64,000 nt of DNA from Pseudomonadota bacterium. Its GTDB lineage: Bacteria > Pseudomonadota > Gammaproteobacteria > Burkholderiales > JABEVD01. The position numbers and the translations under genes are program-made. The notes beneath the pieces are model-generated. The model was not told the origin of the DNA. It saw only the letters and a list, made by a program, of their open reading frames with translations, and searched no databases. Location of the stretch: NCBI GenBank assembly GCA_021835845.1, contig JAKBJU010000002.1, forward strand, positions 54,130 to 118,129. The letters are read 5' to 3'. Below, piece after piece: positions 7,940-18,001 of the stretch. Positions within the stretch are counted from its first letter, which is position 1. The number at the start of each line of letters is the position of its first letter.

Positions 7940-8675
7940 CGAAAAATTCCGTCAATTTCGAAACGAAGCACCCGGGATGCGAAATGAAAGGGGCGTGCGC
8001 ACATCCGGAAATGCTTCCCAGCGTTCCGTCTGGCATGTTCTCGGCGAGCCATTTTCCTGCCGCCAGCGGCGTCAGCCTGTCGCATTCCCCGTGCAGCACC
8101 AGCGCGGGCCGGGCAACGGACTGCGCCGTCTTCCTCAAGTCCGAATTCAGCAACAGGTCGAGGCCTTTCTTCAAGGCTGCCATTTCGGTTCTTTCCAGGC
8201 AGTCCTGCAGCTTTCTGAAAGTTCCGGGGGCATCCTCTCCGCCCCGGGCCTGAAGCAGCAGGAAGCGTTTCAATGTCGCTTCAGGATCGCTCTCAAGGGC
8301 ATCGGCAAACTCCGCGAAAGTCCCTTCGGGAATGCCGTGCGCCCAATCCACTCGGGACACGAAGCTGGGGGTGCTGGAAACAAGCGCGAGTCTCCCGATC
8401 TGCTCCGGATATCTTTCCGCCCATTGCAAGGCAAGCTGTCCGCCGAGGGACCAGCCGCACAAGGAAACCCCGGAAGGAAAGGCCTGCGCCAGGACCTCGA
8501 CCCAGTCGCCGCTGCAATGCCCGCTCGACCCATGCCCGGGAAGATCGACCCGATGCACCCTGAATTCTTGCGCAAGCCCGCGGAACACCGGACCCCAGCA
8601 CTTGCCGGACATTCCCCAGCCGTGGATCAGGACGACATCCCTGCCCTTCCCCGCGCTTTCAACATGCAGGTGCAT
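7929..8675 (-). CDS. bioH: Pimeloyl-[acyl-carrier protein] methyl ester esterase
   Basis: BioH removes the methyl group from pimeloyl-ACP methyl ester and so ends chain extension. The 248-aa alpha/beta hydrolase has the oxyanion loop HGWGMSGKCW near residue 18, nucleophile elbow GWSLGGQ, and a late catalytic His in SGCAHAPFISHP. It sits inside the biotin operon, overlapping bioF by 17 nt, so a general esterase role is less likely. Confidence 0.92.
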   Translation of the reverse strand: MHLHVESAGKGRDVVLIHGWGMSGKCWGPVFRGLAQEFRVHRVDLPGHGSSGHCSGDWVEVLAQAFPSGVSLCGWSLGGQLALQWAERYPEQIGRLALVSSTPSFVSRVDWAHGIPEGTFAEFADALESDPEATLKRFLLLQARGGEDAPGTFRKLQDCLERTEMAALKKGLDLLLNSDLRKTAQSVARPALVLHGECDRLTPLAAGKWLAENMPDGTLGSISGCAHAPFISHPGCFVSKLTEFFDEY

Positions 8676-9801
8676 TTTTCAGCGCCGCAATCAGGCGGTC
8701 CAGATCTTCGAAGGCGTGCGCTGCGGAAAGCGAAATCCGCAGCCTCGCGCTGCCTTTCGGCACCGTGGGGGGGCGGATGGCGGGAACGAGCATGCCTTCC
8801 TCCTGCAATCGGGCGCTGAGCGCCATGCAGGCCTGGTTTTCGCCCACGACAAAAGGCTGGATCGGCGTATCCGAAGGCAGCAGCGCCGATTTCAAATGCG
8901 ATTTGAGATGATCGGCAAACTTGCGCAGCCGCTCCCTTCTCCAGGATTCCGCCCCGATCAGCTCCAGGCTCGCCAGCAGCGCTTCCGCCAGCATGGGCGG
9001 CTGGGCGGTCGTGTAGACATAGCTCCTCGCGCGCTGCACCAGCATTTGCACCATGTCGGCCTCTCCCGCGACGAAGGCCCCGGCCACGCCAGCCGCCTTG
9101 CCGAGCGTTCCCACGTAAACGATGCGGGGGGAAGAGACGCCGAAATGGGAAAGGATGCCGCCGCCGCTTTCCCCGAGCACGCCAAAGCCGTGCGCATCAT
9201 CCAGCAGCAGCGCAGCATCGTACCTTTCGCAAAGCTCGAGCAGTTGCGGCACGGGCGCGATGTCGCCGTCCATGCTGAACACGGCATCGGTTGCCACGAG
9301 CTTGCGCCTTTTCCCTTCCCCGGCGAGGAGGGTTTCCAGCGCAGCCATGTCCAGATGCGGATAACGGCGAAGTTTCGCCCTGGAAAGCAGCGCCGCATCG
9401 TTGAGGGATGCGTGATTGAGCCTGTCGCAAAAGATCGCGTCGTTTCTCCCCGCCAGAATCGAAACCGCTCCGATGTTGGCCATGTAGCCGGTGGAGAAAA
9501 GCAGCGCGGCGGGCAATCCGACGAATTCGGCCAGCGCCTTTTCGGCCGCCTCATGCGCGCTGCCATGGCCGCAAAGCAGATGGGAGGCGCCGGCGCCCAC
9601 GCCGAACCGCCTCGCCCCCAGGCAGGCCGCCTCGATCAGATCAGGATGATTGGCGAGCCCGAGATAGTCGTTGCTGCAATAACTCGTGCAGACTTTGCCG
9701 TCGACCTGAACACGCACGCCCTGAGGGCCTTCCAGGGTACGGCGGCGGCGCAGGAGGCCGCCTTGTTCCAGTTGGTCGAGTTCAGCCCTGAAGGAATGCA
9801 T
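8659..9801 (-). CDS. bioF: 8-amino-7-oxononanoate synthase
   Basis: BioF is the PLP enzyme that condenses pimeloyl-ACP with alanine. The 380-residue protein starts MHSFRAELDQLEQGG and includes SNDYLGLANHP, the DDAHGFGVLGESG aspartate motif and the PLP lysine in YVGTLGKAAGV. The ATG at 9801, 2 nt after the bioB stop, is the natural start; the frame stays open upstream through bioB, but only as a shadow. The C-terminal codons overlap bioH. Confidence 0.95.
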   Translation of the reverse strand: MHSFRAELDQLEQGGLLRRRRTLEGPQGVRVQVDGKVCTSYCSNDYLGLANHPDLIEAACLGARRFGVGAGASHLLCGHGSAHEAAEKALAEFVGLPAALLFSTGYMANIGAVSILAGRNDAIFCDRLNHASLNDAALLSRAKLRRYPHLDMAALETLLAGEGKRRKLVATDAVFSMDGDIAPVPQLLELCERYDAALLLDDAHGFGVLGESGGGILSHFGVSSPRIVYVGTLGKAAGVAGAFVAGEADMVQMLVQRARSYVYTTAQPPMLAEALLASLELIGAESWRRERLRKFADHLKSHLKSALLPSDTPIQPFVVGENQACMALSARLQEEGMLVPAIRPPTVPKGSARLRISLSAAHAFEDLDRLIAALKNAPAC

Positions 9802-9803
9802 GA

Positions 9804-10748
9804 TCAGACTGCATGCATGCCGAGCTTGTCGAGCAGAGCCCTGTCCCTTTCGACTTCGGGATTGCCGGTCGTCAGCAGTTTCTCGCCGTAGAATATCGAA
9901 TTCGCGCCGGCCAGAAAGCACAATGCCTGGGTCGATTCGCTCATCTGCTGGCGGCCTGCGGAGAGGCGAACGAAGCTTTTCGGCATGGTGATCCTGGCTG
10001 CAGCTATGGTTCTCACGAATTCGAGGGGGTCGAGCGGATCGGTTCCGTAAAGCGGCGTACCCTCGACCTGGACGAGATTGTTGATCGGCACGCTCTCCGG
10101 CTGGGGAAACTGGTTGGCGAGTTCCGCGATCAGTTCGGCGCGTGCCGCCCTGGTTTCCCCCATGCCCACGATTGCACCGCAACACACATTGATTCCGGCG
10201 CGCCTGACTTTCGACAAGGTATCCAGCCTGTCCCCGTAATCCCGGGTGGAAACGATCTCCTCGTAATGCCGGCGGGAAGTGTCGATGTTGTGGTTGTAGT
10301 AATCGAGGCCAGCCTCCTTGAGCTGCTCCGCCTGCCCCTCTTTCAGCATGCCGAGCGTCGCGCAGGTCTCGAGCCCCAGTTCCCTGACCGCCCTGACCAT
10401 CTCGGTCACGGCATCGAGATCCTTCTGCTTCGGCCCGCGCCATGCCGCCCCCATGCAGAACCGGCTGGCGCCGTTATCCCGCGCGGCTCTTGCAGCAGCC
10501 AGGACTTCTTCCAGGGAGAGCATGGGCTGATTTTCGACGGCGGTATCGTGCCGGGCGGACTGGGAGCAATAGCCGCAATCCTCGGAACACCCCCCCGTCT
10601 TGATCGAAACCAGGGTGGAAAGCTGGATTCCGTTGGGATCGAAATGCTCCCTGTGAATGCATTGCGCCCTGTGGATGAGGTCGCTGAAGGGAAGCCCGAA
10701 AAGACCGAGCACCTCCGATACCTCCCATTTTTTCGAAACCGTCTCCAT
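9804..10748 (-). CDS. bioB: Biotin synthase (radical SAM)
   Basis: BioB inserts sulfur into dethiobiotin. The radical-SAM cluster ligands are Cys54, Cys58 and Cys61 in [13 protein letters not shown]. Later motifs [21 protein letters not shown] and the RLSAGR arginine motif for the auxiliary cluster are all present in 314 residues. It heads the bioBFHCD operon. No BirA operator palindrome was recognised in the short gap to divergent comF. Confidence 0.96.
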   Translation of the reverse strand: METVSKKWEVSEVLGLFGLPFSDLIHRAQCIHREHFDPNGIQLSTLVSIKTGGCSEDCGYCSQSARHDTAVENQPMLSLEEVLAAARAARDNGASRFCMGAAWRGPKQKDLDAVTEMVRAVRELGLETCATLGMLKEGQAEQLKEAGLDYYNHNIDTSRRHYEEIVSTRDYGDRLDTLSKVRRAGINVCCGAIVGMGETRAARAELIAELANQFPQPESVPINNLVQVEGTPLYGTDPLDPLEFVRTIAAARITMPKSFVRLSAGRQQMSESTQALCFLAGANSIFYGEKLLTTGNPEVERDRALLDKLGMHAV

Positions 10749-10827
10749 GCGCTTTTCCCGATCTGTCCTAAGATGCAGGAATCATCGACGATCGGATGCC
10801 GAATTGTCAAATCCAGTCAGGATTTTT

Positions 10828-11511
10828 TTGAACAACTGCTCAAAATTCAGGCGGAATCTTTTCGGGACCGACTGCCTGCTCTGCGGCGCCGCTTCCGGAC
10901 CGGAAAATATCTGTCCCGCCTGCCTCGCCCATCTTCCCTATCTGCGAGGAAGCCGATGCAGGATTTGCGCAAATCCGACCGCAGCCCCCCTATGCGGAGC
11001 CTGTCTCGCAAAACCGCCGCATTTTTCCCGAACCCTGGCGGTGTTCAGCTACGAATTCCCGGTCGATGCGCTGATCCAGTCCCTCAAGTACCGCGAGAAT
11101 CTCGCGCTATCCTCGACGTTTGCGCAAATGCTGATGCAGGCATCGGGCAGCTATCCCAGGCCGGACTTCATCGCACCGGTTCCCCTTCATCCATTGAAGC
11201 TGCGCGAGCGCGGATTCAATCAGGCCATGGAGATCGCAAGGCATATCTCGGGAAAAACCGGGATCGCCCTGATCGAATGCAGAAAAATCAGGGATACCCC
11301 CTCCCAGACGTCGCTTCCCTGGGCAGCGCGGAAAAGGAATGTCAGGGATGCGTTCTCCTGCGATTCCGCCCTGGAGTCGGGTCATGTTGCCGTCATCGAC
11401 GATGTCATGACCACGGGTTCGACGCTCGACGAGCTGGCGAAAACCCTGCTCGGGCAAGGCGCCAGGGAGGTCAGCGCCTGGGTGGTGGCGCGCGCCGTCA
11501 AATCAGTCTGA
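10828..11511 (+). CDS. comF: ComF/GntX-family phosphoribosyltransferase-like protein
   Basis: ComF proteins support DNA uptake in competent bacteria; GntX is the enterobacterial form. An N-terminal zinc ribbon of four Cys pairs (CLLCG, CPAC, CRIC, CGAC) is followed by a PRTase domain ending in the PRPP-type motif VAVIDDVMTTGSTLDE. The start is uncertain: TTG at 10828 is chosen because AGGA lies 5 nt upstream and the length (227 aa) fits the family. TTG at 10804 or ATG at 10747, which would run into divergent bioB, are alternatives. The stop overlaps the convergent lptD end by 9 nt. Confidence 0.85.
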   Translation: MNNCSKFRRNLFGTDCLLCGAASGPENICPACLAHLPYLRGSRCRICANPTAAPLCGACLAKPPHFSRTLAVFSYEFPVDALIQSLKYRENLALSSTFAQMLMQASGSYPRPDFIAPVPLHPLKLRERGFNQAMEIARHISGKTGIALIECRKIRDTPSQTSLPWAARKRNVRDAFSCDSALESGHVAVIDDVMTTGSTLDELAKTLLGQGAREVSAWVVARAVKSV

Positions 11512-13782
11512 CGATTCCGTAACAGGCACGTTGGTTTTGGTAAAGCCGGGTATGCTGTCCCTGAGCGCCTGCAGGGGATCGGACCCTATCCTCGCCATGC
11601 CGTTGAGCTCGAGCTGAACGAAAAACATGCTCGCAGTCTCCTGGTAGGCTATGGCGAAGCGCTTGGTGACGATGCGCAGCGCCCAGCAATCGGCGTCGTA
11701 TTCGACCCCGGCGGTCCCCTCGAGCAATTGCCTGTTGGCAAGCGAATAATTCCATCGCCCCACGCCGTGCCATCGTCCCATCAGCGGCCACTGGCCGGAT
11801 ATGTCGACCTGATTGAGCGCGAAACCCTGGGCTGCCACCGCAGCCGGCAAGGCGGTTGTAAGCGCCGGAGCATTGGAAACTCCGTAGGCATAATAGGAGA
11901 GCGGCAGAACAGTGCGATTGAAAAGATAACCCAGATTGAGCAGCTTGCCGATTTCGGGCGAGTAATGCGCATAGAAGCTGACAAACTGGGTCTGCCAGGC
12001 TCCCGGCGTGACCTGGACATAGCTGTCGAGGCTCAGATCCTTGCTCACCGCTCCGCCTACGCTCGCGATCACGTCCGATGTGGAAGTCGTCACGGGAATC
12101 ATCTGCGGCGACTGCAGGTAGAATCGCTGCGCAAGGGTCATCCTCAGGCGCTCATCCCCGGTGTTTTCCTCGATGAAGCGGGAAGTCATGGCGAGCGTAA
12201 GCTGATTCGCATCGCTGAACCTGTCGTTTCCGCTGAACTGGTTTTCGGTGAACATCTGCGCGTAGGTGAAATCCATCGGCGCGGAATCGAAGTTCGGCAG
12301 ATTGTTCTGGTTCCGGTAAGGCACATAGACATAATAGACCCTCGGCTCCAGCGTCTGAACCAGATCCTGCCGCCCCATGGGATCGCTCTTTTCGAAATAG
12401 AGGCCGCTGTCGACGCTGGCATAGGGAATGTTGACCGTCGAGTTGGGAAGCCCGCTGGTATTGTTCGCTCCCAGCGAATAGCTCACGCTGTGGAAGCCCA
12501 GCTTGGGCGTAAAGAAGGCGGCAGCACTGCGCACCGGATAGCTGACGGTCGGATTGATCGCCAGCCTTTTGCCATTAACAAATATAGGATGACTGAAATC
12601 GTCGTATTCCCCGTTGAAAACCACGCTCGCCCCGCCCACGTTATCCCTGCTTGCGTTTAACAGCAATTGCGGCAAGGAGGCATAGGGAGCAATGACCGGC
12701 ACCAGCGGATTCGACAAGGTTTGGTAATTCTGCACCCTGGAAGTAAAATTCCACCACCCCCCGTCGTAGGTCAGATGGCCCTCCCTGGGCAGAACGCTCT
12801 GGGAAGTCATAGTCATCAAGGGGGAAAGATCGAGGTAATAATAGCTGTCTGAAACCTGTTGCAGATTCAATTCGCCAGACCACCCGTTGCCGAAGGTCTG
12901 GTTGTGCAAAATGTTCGCCTCCTCGCGCGTCGTTCCCGTTATGTTGTCCCTGGGCAGGATATTGAAGTGCGCTATGCCAGAATAGCTCGGCTCGAGATAG
13001 CGAAATTCGGTATTGAGCATCGCTCCCCGCTTCATCAAGATGCGAGGGGCAATCGTCGCATCGTAATTGGGCGCGATGTTCCAATAATAGGGAACGGTAA
13101 GTTCCTCACCGCCGGAAGCCGTACTGCCGAAAACCGGCGCAAGAAAGCCCGACCTTCTCCGATTGCCCGTCGGAAAGTCCATCCAGGGGGCATAGAGGAT
13201 GGGCTTTCCCTTGAATGAAATCGTCGCATCATGCGCGATGCCGACCTGGCTCGCCTGATCGAGATCCAGTTCGCCGACCTTCAGGAACCAGTCGTCGTTT
13301 CCCACCGGGCAGGTGGTATAAATCGCCTTGTGCAGCCGATACTTGTCCTTGCCGGTGAATTCCAGCTTGTCCGCATGGCCGCGGCCGCCATCCGCCATCC
13401 GGTATACCGGCTGGTCCATGAAGCCGATATTGCTCTTGACCTGCAGCTGCAGCCTGGGCCCGTCCATGGTGCTGCCATTTTGTTCGACGCGCACATGACC
13501 ATGCGCCAGGATCTCGTCGCTCGCCTGAAGGTACTTGAGCCAGTCGGCCACGATCGACTGGCCGCGCTTCCTCATCTCGGCATGACCTATCGCGATCATG
13601 TCCACGTCCTGGTGTCCCTGCACGCGATCTCCCCTGATGAACAGCGGCACGTCCTCGCCGTTGTCCGGAGGGGGGAGCATCTCGCTGGTCAGCCCGAGCG
13701 GCAACCCTTCGTCTGCAAAAGCGGATATGGAAAGCATGCATAAAAGGGAAAAGGTGGCAGGCTTGAGGCGAAATTTATGCAT
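11503..13782 (-). CDS. lptD: LPS-assembly protein LptD
   Basis: LptD is the outer-membrane beta-barrel that, with the LptE plug, inserts lipopolysaccharide into the outer leaflet. The 759-residue protein has a signal peptide (MHKFRLKPATFSLLCMLSIS, cleaved after SAFA), a periplasmic beta-jellyroll (about 50-200, the OstA/LptA fold with VQGHQDVDMIAIGHAEMRKR) and a long barrel domain. Cysteines in YTTCPVG and DADCWAL may form the inter-domain disulfide. The start at 13782 is fixed by the signal peptide; the frame continues upstream without meaning. It is divergent from amgK. Confidence 0.95.
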   Translation of the reverse strand: MHKFRLKPATFSLLCMLSISAFADEGLPLGLTSEMLPPPDNGEDVPLFIRGDRVQGHQDVDMIAIGHAEMRKRGQSIVADWLKYLQASDEILAHGHVRVEQNGSTMDGPRLQLQVKSNIGFMDQPVYRMADGGRGHADKLEFTGKDKYRLHKAIYTTCPVGNDDWFLKVGELDLDQASQVGIAHDATISFKGKPILYAPWMDFPTGNRRRSGFLAPVFGSTASGGEELTVPYYWNIAPNYDATIAPRILMKRGAMLNTEFRYLEPSYSGIAHFNILPRDNITGTTREEANILHNQTFGNGWSGELNLQQVSDSYYYLDLSPLMTMTSQSVLPREGHLTYDGGWWNFTSRVQNYQTLSNPLVPVIAPYASLPQLLLNASRDNVGGASVVFNGEYDDFSHPIFVNGKRLAINPTVSYPVRSAAAFFTPKLGFHSVSYSLGANNTSGLPNSTVNIPYASVDSGLYFEKSDPMGRQDLVQTLEPRVYYVYVPYRNQNNLPNFDSAPMDFTYAQMFTENQFSGNDRFSDANQLTLAMTSRFIEENTGDERLRMTLAQRFYLQSPQMIPVTTSTSDVIASVGGAVSKDLSLDSYVQVTPGAWQTQFVSFYAHYSPEIGKLLNLGYLFNRTVLPLSYYAYGVSNAPALTTALPAAVAAQGFALNQVDISGQWPLMGRWHGVGRWNYSLANRQLLEGTAGVEYDADCWALRIVTKRFAIAYQETASMFFVQLELNGMARIGSDPLQALRDSIPGFTKTNVPVTESSD

Positions 13783-13830
13783 CGGAATTGGATTGATTGT
13801 TTGGTGATAAAATCGCACAATTTCACCATT

Positions 13831-14820
13831 ATGGCAATCGCATTGGAAAGACGGCAGCTTATCGAATCCTGGCTTGGGGACCAGTTCCCGGACCGGCCAT
13901 TCGCGCTCGAGGCGGCATCGGAAGATGCCAGTTTCCGCCGCTATTTCCGGGCGATCTTCGCGGATGGCTCGCTGATCGTGATGGATGCCCCGCCCGCCCA
14001 CGAGGACTGCCGCCCCTTCGTCCGCGTCGCGCAAATTTTCGGGGAAGCCGGAGTCCATCTGCCCCGGGTGATCTCGCAGGATCTCGAAAGGGGATTCCTG
14101 CTTTTGAGCGATCTGGGCAGCACGACCTATCTGGAAGTGCTCAACGAAAGCAATGCCGATGCGCTTTACGGCGATGCGGTGGACGCCCTCATCAGGATCC
14201 AGCTGGCCAGCCGCCCCGGCGTGCTTCCCGAATACGACGCAGCCCTGCTCAGGCGCGAAATGGGACTTTTTCCCGAGTGGTATCTCGGCAGGCACCTTGG
14301 CACCGAGCCCGGGGAAAAGCAGGCGGCGATTCTGGAACAGGTGTTTTCCTGCCTGGTCAGAAACAACCTTTCCCAGCCCAGGGCCTATGTCCACCGGGAT
14401 TACCATTCGCGCAACCTGATGCTGGCCAACCCCAATCCTGGAATTCTGGACTTCCAGGACGCAGTCTACGGCCCCATCACCTACGACCTCGTTTCGCTTT
14501 TCAGGGATGCCTATGTCGCCTGGGAGGAGGAACGGGTGCTGGACTGGGTCATCCGCTACTGGGAAAAGGCGAAAAAGGCCGGCCTGCCGGTCACTTCCGA
14601 TTTCGCGGAATTCTACCGGGACTTCGAATGGATGGGCGCGCAGCGCCAGCTCAAGGTCGTCGGAATTTTCTCGCGCCTCCATCATCGCGACGGGAAGGCG
14701 CGCTATCTCGACGACATTCCGCTCGTCCTTTCCTATCTGAAAAAAACCTGCGCGCGCTACGCCGAACTCTCCCCCGTATTGCGGCTCGTCGACAAAATCG
14801 AAGTGAGAACCACCTTTTGA
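13831..14820 (+). CDS. amgK: N-acetylmuramate/N-acetylglucosamine anomeric kinase
   Basis: AmgK phosphorylates MurNAc at C1, the first step of the MurNAc salvage route that avoids de novo UDP-MurNAc synthesis and confers fosfomycin tolerance in pseudomonads. The 329-aa protein has an aminoglycoside-phosphotransferase fold: catalytic loop [12 protein letters not shown] and metal motif [10 protein letters not shown]. The ATG at 13831 gives the family N terminus ([15 protein letters not shown]). Its stop overlaps the murU start. The neighbour murU makes the assignment secure over a generic APH kinase. Confidence 0.93.
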   Translation: MAIALERRQLIESWLGDQFPDRPFALEAASEDASFRRYFRAIFADGSLIVMDAPPAHEDCRPFVRVAQIFGEAGVHLPRVISQDLERGFLLLSDLGSTTYLEVLNESNADALYGDAVDALIRIQLASRPGVLPEYDAALLRREMGLFPEWYLGRHLGTEPGEKQAAILEQVFSCLVRNNLSQPRAYVHRDYHSRNLMLANPNPGILDFQDAVYGPITYDLVSLFRDAYVAWEEERVLDWVIRYWEKAKKAGLPVTSDFAEFYRDFEWMGAQRQLKVVGIFSRLHHRDGKARYLDDIPLVLSYLKKTCARYAELSPVLRLVDKIEVRTTF

Positions 14821-15503
14821 AGGCGATGATTCTTGCCGCAGGGCGCGGCGAGAGAATGCGGCCCCTGACCGACTCAATCCCGAAACCGCTTCTCGAAGTC
14901 AGGGGAAAGCCCCTGATCGTCTGGCAGATCGAGGCTCTGGCAAGAGCCGGCTTTCGCGATATCGTCGTCAATCTCGCCCACTTGGGAAAACAAATCGAAG
15001 ACCGGCTCGGCGACGGGGAAGCCTTCGGTGTCGGCATAGCCTACTCCCGCGAGGAATCCGCCCTGGAAACGGCAGGGGGCATCGCTCATGCGATGCATCT
15101 TCTGGGAGACGCACCCTTTCTCGCGGTGAATTCGGACATTTACTGCGACTTCGACTATTCGACATTGCTTGCGAAAATCGATCAGATGGAAAACCGGTCC
15201 ATCCTCGCCCATCTCGTTCTCGTCGACAATCCCGAGCATCACCCGCAAGGCGATTTTTTTCTGGAAGACGGAAAAATCGTTCCCTGCGGAAAAGAAAAGC
15301 TGACCTTCAGCGGAATAGGGATCTATCACCCCGATCTTTTCAAGGGCATCGAACCCGGGCAATCGGCCAGGCTCGCCCCGCTCCTGAACGATGCAATCGC
15401 CAGGGGAGAAGTCTCCGGAAGGCATCATCGGGGATTATGGGTCGACGTCGGCACGCCCGAGCGTCTCCTTGAACTGAATTCCGGTGGTAGAATCAGGACA
15501 TGA
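14817..15503 (+). CDS. murU: N-acetylmuramate alpha-1-phosphate uridylyltransferase
   Basis: MurU converts MurNAc-1-phosphate to UDP-MurNAc, the step after AmgK. It is a nucleotidyltransferase of 228 residues beginning with the signature [20 protein letters not shown], with the later metal/base motif NSDIYCDFD and a C-terminal [12 protein letters not shown]. The start is taken as TTG at 14817, which overlaps the amgK stop and gives the family N terminus [12 protein letters not shown] at 14826 is the alternative. The stop overlaps the pepP ATG. Confidence 0.93.
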   Translation: MKAMILAAGRGERMRPLTDSIPKPLLEVRGKPLIVWQIEALARAGFRDIVVNLAHLGKQIEDRLGDGEAFGVGIAYSREESALETAGGIAHAMHLLGDAPFLAVNSDIYCDFDYSTLLAKIDQMENRSILAHLVLVDNPEHHPQGDFFLEDGKIVPCGKEKLTFSGIGIYHPDLFKGIEPGQSARLAPLLNDAIARGEVSGRHHRGLWVDVGTPERLLELNSGGRIRT

Positions 15504-16798
15504 AAGATCATTCCGTCCATCTCGAAAGAAGGCGGCGCCTGCTGGAAAAAATCGAGGGCGTCGTCATCCTGCCCACTGCAGTCCATCCTGTGCGCAACCG
15601 GGATACCCATTACCCGTTCCGTTTCGACAGCCATTTCTACTACCTGACCGGATTCACCGAGCCCGATGCGGTGCTCGTCATGGTTGCGGGAAAATCCCCC
15701 AGGAGCATGCTGTTCTGCCTGGAAAGGGACATGGAGAGGGAAATCTGGGACGGCTACCGCTTCGGGCCCGAGGGCGCGAAAAGCGCATTCCTGTTCGACG
15801 AAGCGCATCCGATATCGGCGCTGGAGGCCATGCTGCCGCAGCTGCTCGCCGACCAGCCCGCCGTATCCTACCCTCTCGGACAGGACGAGAAATGGGATGC
15901 CAGGGTGCTCTCCGCCCTGAATGCCGTGCGCGCCCAGGGAAGAAGCGGAATTTCCGCGCCTGCCGAAATCAGGGACATCCGCCCGGAAATCGACGAAATG
16001 CGATTGTTCAAGGATGAATGCGAAATCTCGCTCATGCGCCGGGCAGCAAACATCGCATCGGACGCGCACAAGCTTGCCATGAAGTCGGCAAGGCCCGGAA
16101 TGATGGAATACGAAATCGAGGCCGAGTTCCTGCGGGAATTCCGCCGCAGGGGCGCGCAGGCTCCCTCCTATACGCCCATCGTGGCAGGCGGAGGAAATGC
16201 CTGCATCCTGCACTACGTCGAAAACAATGCGGCATTGCAGGACGGGGATCTCCTGCTCATAGATGCGGGATGCGAACTGGACGGCTACGCCTCCGACATC
16301 ACCCGCACCTTCCCGGTGAACGGCTGCTTCACGCCTGCGCAGAGGGAAATCTACGAACTGGTGCTCGAAGCGCAATACGCGGCGCTCTCCGAAATCAAGC
16401 CCGGCGCTTCCTGGAACAGCCCGCACGAAGCGGCAGTCCGGGTTCTCGCGCAGGGCCTGGTCGATCTCGGGCTCTGCAAGGGCAGCGCGGACGCCGTGAT
16501 CGAATCGGGGGATTACAGGCGCTTCTACATGCACAGGACCGGGCACTGGCTCGGGCTCGACGTGCACGACGTGGGCAGCTACAAGACCGAAGGCTCCTGG
16601 CGCAAACTCGAACCGGGAATGGTCCTGACGGTGGAGCCCGGCTGCTACATCCGCCCCTCGGAAGACGTGCCCGAAGCCTACTGGAACATCGGCATTCGCA
16701 TCGAGGACGACGTCCACGTCACCGAAGGCGGCCATGAGATCCTGAGCCTGGACACCCCCAAGTCGGTGCGGGAAATCGAGAGCTGGATGGCTCGATGA
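15500..16798 (+). CDS. pepP: Xaa-Pro aminopeptidase P
   Basis: PepP is a cytoplasmic dimetal peptidase that removes N-terminal residues preceding proline. The 432-aa protein has an N-terminal creatinase-like domain and a C-terminal pita-bread domain with metal ligands in [20 protein letters not shown] (two Asp), [14 protein letters not shown] (His), LTVEPGCY (Glu) and [10 protein letters not shown] (Glu). It is translationally coupled on both sides by ATGA overlaps. The pepP-ubiH order is a classic proteobacterial arrangement. Confidence 0.96.
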   Translation: MKDHSVHLERRRRLLEKIEGVVILPTAVHPVRNRDTHYPFRFDSHFYYLTGFTEPDAVLVMVAGKSPRSMLFCLERDMEREIWDGYRFGPEGAKSAFLFDEAHPISALEAMLPQLLADQPAVSYPLGQDEKWDARVLSALNAVRAQGRSGISAPAEIRDIRPEIDEMRLFKDECEISLMRRAANIASDAHKLAMKSARPGMMEYEIEAEFLREFRRRGAQAPSYTPIVAGGGNACILHYVENNAALQDGDLLLIDAGCELDGYASDITRTFPVNGCFTPAQREIYELVLEAQYAALSEIKPGASWNSPHEAAVRVLAQGLVDLGLCKGSADAVIESGDYRRFYMHRTGHWLGLDVHDVGSYKTEGSWRKLEPGMVLTVEPGCYIRPSEDVPEAYWNIGIRIEDDVHVTEGGHEILSLDTPKSVREIESWMAR

Positions 16799-17952
16799 GC
16801 GAGCATGTCGATGTTCTCGTCATAGGAGGCGGCCCCGTTGGGGCAGCCCTCGCGCTCTCCCTGAAAGACGCTTCCCTCTCCGTCATGGTGCTCGAAGCAA
16901 GAGCTTCCCCCCAAGACGACCCCCGCATGCTCGCCCTCTCCTTCGGCAGCAAACTGCATCTTGAGCGCATCGGCGCCTGGAGCGGGATCGGCAATGCGAC
17001 CCCCATCGACACCATTCATGTATCCCAGAAGGGCGGGTTCGGCAGGACCATCCTGACCGCAAAGGAATCCGGGGTGCCCGCTCTGGGGTACATCGCCAGC
17101 TATCGCGAAATCCACGCGGCGCTGGTCTCGAAGCTTGCTCCGGAAACCTACCTATCGGGCGCACGCGCCTGCGAGGTCGATCTTTCGGGAGAATGCGGCA
17201 CGGTCGATTTCGATTACCGGGGAAAGAGGAGGCGAATCGGCGCCGGGCTGGTCGTGATGGCCGACGGCGGCAAGCTCGTCGAACAGGTGAAGGGGATCGC
17301 GCAGCACCAGCGCGAATACGGCCAGTGGGCGATCATAGGCCAGGTCAGGACGGAAAAGCCGCACGGCAACACCGCCTACGAGCGCTTCACGCCGGACGGG
17401 CCGCTCGCGCTGCTGCCCAACGGGGATGGCTTTTCGCTGGTCTGGACAGCCGCCCCGGAATCGGCCAAGAATATCCTCTCTCTCGAAAAGGGAAAATTCC
17501 TGGAAAGGCTGCAAGGCCATTTCGGCGACAGGCTGGGGAAATTTGCCGACTGCGGCCCCGTGTCCGGATTTCCCCTCGCCCTCAAATATTCGACCCCTTT
17601 CGTCGCAAAGCATCTCGCCCTGATCGGCAACGCAGCACAAACCCTTCATCCCGTTTCGGGCCAGGGACTCAACCTGGGCCTGAGGGATGTCGCGGCACTT
17701 GCCCGGGAAATAAGGGAGGCCGAAGAAATCGGCTCCGATGCCATGCTCGCGAATTACAGCAAGCGCAGGCAGCTCGATCGGGCGGGCGGAATACGCTTCA
17801 CCGATTCGCTGATCAAGCTGTTTTCCAACGAAATCCCCGTCCTGCGCGCAGGGCGCGGCCTGGCGCTCGCCGCGCTGGATTGCTCCCCCCCCGCCAGGAA
17901 ATGGTTTTCCCGGAAAATGATGTTCGGCATCAAAGCAGGATCCCTTTTGTGA
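16795..17952 (+). CDS. ubiH: UbiH/UbiF-family FAD-dependent ubiquinone hydroxylase
   Basis: This is a flavin monooxygenase of the ubiquinone pathway. Of 385 residues, the FAD dinucleotide loop is VLVIGGGPVGAALALSL at the N terminus, and the second FAD motif GNAAQTLHPVSGQGLNLGLRD is near residue 280. The position after pepP supports UbiH (C6 hydroxylation), but UbiI and UbiF paralogues share these motifs, so ring specificity is not certain. It ends 49 nt before dusB. Confidence 0.85.
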   Translation: MSEHVDVLVIGGGPVGAALALSLKDASLSVMVLEARASPQDDPRMLALSFGSKLHLERIGAWSGIGNATPIDTIHVSQKGGFGRTILTAKESGVPALGYIASYREIHAALVSKLAPETYLSGARACEVDLSGECGTVDFDYRGKRRRIGAGLVVMADGGKLVEQVKGIAQHQREYGQWAIIGQVRTEKPHGNTAYERFTPDGPLALLPNGDGFSLVWTAAPESAKNILSLEKGKFLERLQGHFGDRLGKFADCGPVSGFPLALKYSTPFVAKHLALIGNAAQTLHPVSGQGLNLGLRDVAALAREIREAEEIGSDAMLANYSKRRQLDRAGGIRFTDSLIKLFSNEIPVLRAGRGLALAALDCSPPARKWFSRKMMFGIKAGSLL

Positions 17953-18001
17953 AAGCTCCGGGAAAAGTTTACAATGGCTGCTTTTCCGTAAAAACCCTAC
18001 T

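Noticed and set aside
8659..10443. A 594-codon frame that would extend bioF upstream through bioB
   Set aside because: bioF has a family-typical ATG at 9801, 2 nt after the bioB stop; the upstream part is a bioB shadow.
10749..10827. A BirA operator between bioB and comF
   Set aside because: No TTGTAAACC-type palindrome is visible in this short gap.
11503..14877. An 1124-codon frame that would extend lptD upstream
   Set aside because: The signal peptide fixes the start at 13782; the rest is antisense to amgK.
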